Below, one piece after another: positions 6,762 through 9,359 of a stretch of DNA of 9,359 nucleotides (positions are counted from its first letter, which is position 1; each line of letters opens with the position of its first letter). Below the pieces are notes generated by a model that saw nothing but the letters and a program-made list of their open reading frames with translations, was not told the origin of the DNA and ran no database searches. This stretch comes from Bacillota bacterium (GTDB lineage Bacteria > Bacillota > Bacilli > Paenibacillales > Paenibacillaceae), in assembly GCA_023418755.1 (NCBI GenBank), contig JAEZZE010000443.1, positions 1 through 9,359 of the forward strand, in the 5' to 3' direction. A program made the translations under genes and the position numbers.

Positions 6762-7247
6762 ATGTCGAATAGCAAAAAGAAAAAACTCACTCCCGTTCAA
6801 CAGGAGTATAAAGAGCTTTCGGATAAGCGGGAGCCGGCGAGACCGGTGCTGACAAACTGCATTCGCGCCTTCTTCGTCGGCGGAACGATCTGCGTGATCG
6901 GGCAAGCGGTAACGGATTTGTTCGTGCGTTGGGGAGGCTTCGATAGAGAGAAAGCCGCCAACCCCACGGTAGCGGTGTTGATCCTGTTATCCGTCATCCT
7001 GACCAGCTTCGGCGTCTATGATAAGATGGCGCAATGGGCCGGCGCCGGATCCGCCGTTCCGGTAACGGGATTCGCCAATTCGATGGCCTCCGAGGCCATC
7101 GAGTCCCGCAGCGAAGGGCTCGTGCTCGGCGTGGGGGGGAAAATGTTCGCGCTCGCCGGACCCGTCATCGTATTCGGCACCGTGGCCGCTTTTATCGTCG
7201 GGATCCTGCATTTTATTTTTAATCCGAACGGGGCGGGGGGGCATTAA
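6762..7247 (+). CDS. spoVAC: Stage V sporulation protein AC (DPA channel subunit)
   Basis: SpoVAC is an inner-membrane spore protein with mechanosensitive-channel behaviour, required with other SpoVA proteins for uptake of calcium-dipicolinate during sporulation and its release in germination. The 161-residue product has a polar N-terminus with KKKK and then three hydrophobic segments (about 33-55, 68-88 and 127-153). The family block GAGSAVPVTGFANSM lies at 94-108. Its N-terminus KLTPVQQEYKELSDKREPARP is typical. ATG 6762 has AGAGGAG (6748-6754), which overlaps the upstream stop codon. Only 2 nt separate it from spoVAD. SpoVAEb in the same operon is a shorter relative, sharing the ICxxGQ segment and the GAG-x-VP block. 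Confidence 0.95.
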   Translation: MSNSKKKKLTPVQQEYKELSDKREPARPVLTNCIRAFFVGGTICVIGQAVTDLFVRWGGFDREKAANPTVAVLILLSVILTSFGVYDKMAQWAGAGSAVPVTGFANSMASEAIESRSEGLVLGVGGKMFALAGPVIVFGTVAAFIVGILHFIFNPNGAGGH

Positions 7248-7249
7248 CG

Positions 7250-8266
7250 ATGCTGCAAGGCCATCAAAGCTGGGTGTTCGAGAATCGTCCGCGAATCCAA
7301 GGCACCGCGACGGTCGTCGGGCCGTTCGAAGGACAGGGACCGCTCGCGAACGACTTCGATATCATTCACGGAGATCTGATGCTGGGTCAGGATAGCTGGG
7401 AGAAGGCGGAGAAGGCGTTGCTGGAGGAAGCTTCCGAGCTGGCGATGGAGAACGCGGGAGTAACCGCGGGCCAGGTTCAATTCCTCATCGGCGGGGATCT
7501 GATGAATCAGATCATCAGCACGAGCTTCGCGGCCCGCACGCTGTCTATTCCGTATCTCGGGATTTTCGGGGCATGTTCGACTTCCATGGAGGGGCTGGCC
7601 CTCGCGGCCAATCTCGTGAATTCGGGTTCTGCCAAGCATGCTCTTGCAACCGCCTGCAGCCATAACGCTTCCGTCGAGAAACAGTACCGCTACCCGACGG
7701 AATACGGCTCGCAGAAACCGCCGACCGCGCAGTACACGGTGACGGGGGCGGGAGCAGCCTTATTGTCCCGCGAGGGCAACGGATTCGCGGTCACGTCCGC
7801 GACGATCGGCAGGGTCATTGACATGGGGCTTACCGATCCCTTTAATATGGGGGCCGCGATGGCGCCGGCCGCGGTCGATACAATCCAAGCGCATCTGCGC
7901 GATCTGAGAATCGAGCCGGGGCATTACGATCTGATCGCGACCGGGGATCTCTCCAAGGTCGGATACGAGATTGCTTGCGATCTGTTCGCCAAGCACAAGA
8001 TACCTATGCATCAAACGACCTATTCCGACTGCGGGATGATGATTTACAACTACGAACATCAGCAAGTCCAAGCCGGAGCAAGCGGCTGCGGCTGCTCCGC
8101 GGTCGTGACGTACGGGCATCTGTTGAATCGCATGCGCAAAGGCGAATTCAAACGGATCCTGGTCGTCGCTACGGGAGCGCTGTTGTCCCCTATCTCCTAT
8201 CAGCAAGGAGAAACGATACCCTGCATCGCTCACGCGGTATCCATCGAGAGCGAGGGGACGATATGA
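7250..8266 (+). CDS. spoVAD: Stage V sporulation protein AD (DPA-binding, thiolase fold)
   Basis: SpoVAD is a peripheral inner-membrane protein with a thiolase/KAS III-like fold that binds dipicolinic acid directly. The 338-residue product matches the usual length. Recognisable blocks are the N-terminal QSWVFENRPRIQGTATVVGP, FLIGGDLMNQIISTSFAAR, and GIFGACSTSMEGLALAANLV. Cys109 in the last block corresponds to the thiolase nucleophile position and to a DPA-pocket cysteine (about 110 in B. subtilis, from memory). A glycine-cysteine-rich SGCGCSAVV block lies near residue 281. It is expected to act in DPA binding rather than condensation. ATG 7250 starts 2 nt after the spoVAC stop, and the G-rich run at 7235-7241 probably serves as ribosome site. 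Its end overlaps the start of spoVAEb by 4 nt. Confidence 0.97.
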   Translation: MLQGHQSWVFENRPRIQGTATVVGPFEGQGPLANDFDIIHGDLMLGQDSWEKAEKALLEEASELAMENAGVTAGQVQFLIGGDLMNQIISTSFAARTLSIPYLGIFGACSTSMEGLALAANLVNSGSAKHALATACSHNASVEKQYRYPTEYGSQKPPTAQYTVTGAGAALLSREGNGFAVTSATIGRVIDMGLTDPFNMGAAMAPAAVDTIQAHLRDLRIEPGHYDLIATGDLSKVGYEIACDLFAKHKIPMHQTTYSDCGMMIYNYEHQQVQAGASGCGCSAVVTYGHLLNRMRKGEFKRILVVATGALLSPISYQQGETIPCIAHAVSIESEGTI

Positions 8267-8613
8267 TTTATCTATGGGCTTTCGTGATCGGCGGAGCGAT
8301 CTGCATCGTCGGCCAACTCTGTTTCGATGTCTTCAAGCTAACGCCCGCGCATACGATGACGTTGCTTGTCGTGGCCGGAGCGGTGCTCGACGGCCTCGGT
8401 TTGTACGAGCCGCTGATTAAATTCGCCGGGGCCGGAGCGACCGTGCCGATTACGAGCTTCGGCAACGCGCTCGTTCACGGAGCGCTTGAAGAATTGCAGA
8501 AAGACGGCTGGATAGGAGTCGTCACGGGAATTTTTAAGGTGACAAGCGCAGGGATTTCCGCGGCGATCGTTTTCTCGTTCTTCGCGGCGCTGCTGGTTAA
8601 GCCAAAAGGATAA
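8263..8613 (+). CDS. spoVAEb: Stage V sporulation protein AEb (DPA channel subunit)
   Basis: A 116-residue small membrane protein with hydrophobic segments near 3-20, 32-48 and 85-112. It belongs to the SpoVAE family and is related to SpoVAC: GGAICIVGQLCFDVF corresponds to GGTICVIGQAVTDLF, and GAGATVPITSFGNAL to GAGSAVPVTGFANSM. It is expected to assemble with SpoVAC and SpoVAD in the spore inner-membrane DPA channel. The start is ATG 8263, overlapping the spoVAD stop in an ATGA junction, with GAGGGG 5 nt upstream; longer readings of this frame run into spoVAD and are not credible. The overlap implies translational coupling. Last gene of the operon, followed by a giant inverted repeat. Confidence 0.94.
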   Translation: MIYLWAFVIGGAICIVGQLCFDVFKLTPAHTMTLLVVAGAVLDGLGLYEPLIKFAGAGATVPITSFGNALVHGALEELQKDGWIGVVTGIFKVTSAGISAAIVFSFFAALLVKPKG

Positions 8614-8633
8614 TTCCGTTTCATGAGCCTCGC

Positions 8634-8851
8634 GGGGCTGTCCCATAAGCTAATCAAGTTGCTTGATAGAGATAATCGATGATAAAGGTCCAAGGGGTAT
8701 GTACCTCCTTCGATGCTATACGCTCCTGAAATCCGAATGGGTAAACCCGTGACAAGGTGATTTCAGGAGCGTATGAGGCAGTCTCCAGGAGGTACATACC
8801 CCTTCTTTATATATCGATCATCTCAAGCAACTCGGCTCATGGGACAGCCTC
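8634..8851. repeat. 218-bp imperfect inverted repeat, MITE-like giant hairpin
   Basis: The two arms (about 8634-8733 and 8759-8851) mirror each other. The outer ends GGGGCTGTCCCATAAGC and its partner 8835-8851 pair over 17 positions with one mismatch and one wobble. Next, AGTTGCTTGA (8657-8666) mirrors 8823-8832. An 18-bp perfect block AAGGGGTATGTACCTCCT (8692-8709) mirrors 8787-8804. A 16-bp perfect block ATACGCTCCTGAAATC (8718-8733) mirrors 8759-8774. The 25-nt centre carries a small GGG-TAAA-CCC hairpin. No open frame of note and no clear target-site duplication. Terminal sequence and structure suggest a non-autonomous mobile element; the ends loosely recall those of IS1182-type elements, which is memory rather than a search result. 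Confidence 0.8.
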
Positions 8852-8857
8852 ATTTTT
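8634..8857 (+). terminator. Probable terminator of the spoVA2-like operon, made by the giant hairpin
   Basis: The closing 17-bp stem of the inverted repeat (8634-8650 with 8835-8851) is followed, after one A, by five T (8853-8857). Read as RNA this has the form of an intrinsic terminator, beginning 20 nt after the spoVAEb stop. No other terminator was found between spoVAEb and the rpsJ promoter. Efficiency is uncertain because the hairpin is very long and the T-run short. Confidence 0.5.
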
Positions 8858-8906
8858 CCGCGAGCGATGAAGTCGTGCGCAAAATGAAAAAGCTGAAAAT
8901 TATTTG

Positions 8907-8935
8907 TTGCAATCGATTAGGCAGATCGCTATAAT
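8907..8935 (+). promoter_or_regulatory. Sigma-A promoter of rpsJ / S10 operon
   Basis: TTGCAA (8907-8912) is followed after 17 bp by a perfect TATAAT (8930-8935). Transcription would start near 8942, leaving about 144 nt of leader before rpsJ. An A/T-rich stretch (8881-8905) just upstream could serve as an UP element, as expected for a growth-related operon. This promoter makes S10 operon transcription independent of the spore module before it. Confidence 0.85.
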
Positions 8936-8966
8936 AGTGAATGTTGGTCTGTGACTGTGCGCTGAT

Positions 8967-9039
8967 GTGAGAGGTTGCCGACACACCCGGCCCCTTTGCC
9001 ATAAGGGCGGCCAACCGGTGCAAGTCGGGTTATTCTCAC
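8967..9039 (+). promoter_or_regulatory. Nested RNA hairpin in the rpsJ leader
   Basis: Four stems nest in one 73-nt unit: GTGAGA (8967-8972) with TCTCAC (9034-9039); CCGAC (8978-8982) with GTCGG (9024-9028); CACCCGG (8984-8990, one bulged C) with CCGGTG (9015-9020); and CCCTT (8992-8996) with AAGGG (9003-9007) around a 6-nt loop. It lies between the promoter and the rpsJ ribosome site, where a ribosomal-protein-responsive leader would sit. No T-run follows. In E. coli, L4 controls the S10 operon through its leader, but I see no resemblance and do not recognise a named family. Confidence 0.55.
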
Positions 9040-9085
9040 GGAGTATGTCCGATTCCAAAATTGGGCGAATGAAGGAGGGAATTCT

Positions 9086-9359
9086 ATGGCAAAGCAAAAA
9101 ATCCGCATCCGTTTGAAAGCCTACGATCACCGTATCCTCGATCAATCCGCGGAGAAAATCGTAGAAACGGCAAAACGTACTGGTGCAGGCGTATCGGGTC
9201 CGATCCCGCTGCCGACCGAGAAGCAGATCATTACGATTCTGCGGGCGGTTCACAAGTACAAGGATTCGCGCGAACAGTTCGAAATGCGTACGCACAAGCG
9301 TTTGATTGATATCGTCAATCCGACGCCGCAAACGGTAGACGCGCTGATGCGCCTTGACC
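9086..9359 (+). CDS. rpsJ: 30S ribosomal protein S10 (partial, cut by window edge)
   Basis: S10 is a 30S head protein and, with NusB, part of antitermination complexes. The 91 visible residues start MAKQKIRIRLKAYDHRILDQ and carry the family blocks GPIPLPTEK, AVHKYKDSREQFEMRTHKR and IDIVNPTPQTVDALMRLD. About eleven residues are missing at the right edge relative to the usual 102. ATG 9086 has AAGGAGGG (9072-9079) 6 nt upstream. It is the expected first gene of the S10-spc ribosomal operon; downstream genes are outside the window. Confidence 0.98.
   Translation, partial: MAKQKIRIRLKAYDHRILDQSAEKIVETAKRTGAGVSGPIPLPTEKQIITILRAVHKYKDSREQFEMRTHKRLIDIVNPTPQTVDALMRLD

Noticed and set aside
8634..8851. 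Remnant insertion sequence with a decayed transposase
   Set aside because: Only 25 nt lie between the arms and no transposase-like reading frame exists, so a MITE-like or purely structural repeat is the better description.
8942..9085. T-box, riboswitch or E. coli-type L4 leader before rpsJ
   Set aside because: No T-box sequence, no terminator/antiterminator pair and no recognisable aptamer core; only a nested hairpin can be supported.
8900..9331. A 143-codon minus-strand frame over the rpsJ promoter, leader and gene
   Set aside because: It is a shadow of rpsJ extended through a leader whose promoter and RNA structure explain the sequence.

Overview
The window looks like chromosome of a spore-forming Firmicute, most likely of the Paenibacillaceae (Paenibacillus/Cohnella-like). 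The S12, S7, EF-G, EF-Tu and S10 proteins are all of Bacillus type, the sequence is moderately GC-rich, and a sporulation/germination gene set is present. The genus cannot be fixed from sequence reading alone.

Layout. (1) Positions 49-4755 hold the str operon: a strong sigma-A promoter, a long structured 5' leader, rpsL (S12), rpsG (S7), fusA (EF-G) and tuf (EF-Tu), closed by a clear intrinsic terminator. (2) Positions 4765-5758 hold two minus-strand genes: a short YitT-family membrane protein and a 68-residue DUF1657 protein. The DUF1657 gene has its own palindromic terminator and a sigma-G-like promoter. (3) Positions 5889-8613 hold a tight plus-strand operon: a DUF421-DUF1657 fusion (resembling the protein called 2Duf), spoVAC, spoVAD and spoVAEb. 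(4) Positions 8634-8851 hold a 218-bp imperfect inverted repeat, MITE-like, whose RNA would fold into one giant hairpin followed by five T. (5) From 8907 a new sigma-A promoter and a structured leader drive rpsJ (S10), which runs off the right edge at residue 91; it would be the first gene of the S10 operon.

How it fits together. In Bacillus subtilis the interval between tuf and rpsJ is short and, as I recall, holds only ybaC. Here it holds a dipicolinic acid channel/spore-resistance module. Its gene content (DUF1657, DUF421-DUF1657, SpoVAC, SpoVAD, SpoVAEb) matches the spoVA2-type cluster known from mobile elements that change spore heat resistance and germination. SpoVAC and SpoVAEb are small related membrane proteins, SpoVAD is the thiolase-fold DPA-binding subunit, and the DUF421-DUF1657 protein is expected in the spore inner membrane. 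Terminators and a fresh promoter on each side separate the forespore module from the growth-related ribosomal operons. No transposase, integrase, tRNA, rRNA or CRISPR was seen.

The main points for a second look are the location and composition of the spoVA2-like module, the pairing of fused and free DUF1657 with a sigma-G-like promoter, the giant hairpin element, and several unassigned RNA structures in the ribosomal operon leaders and spacers.
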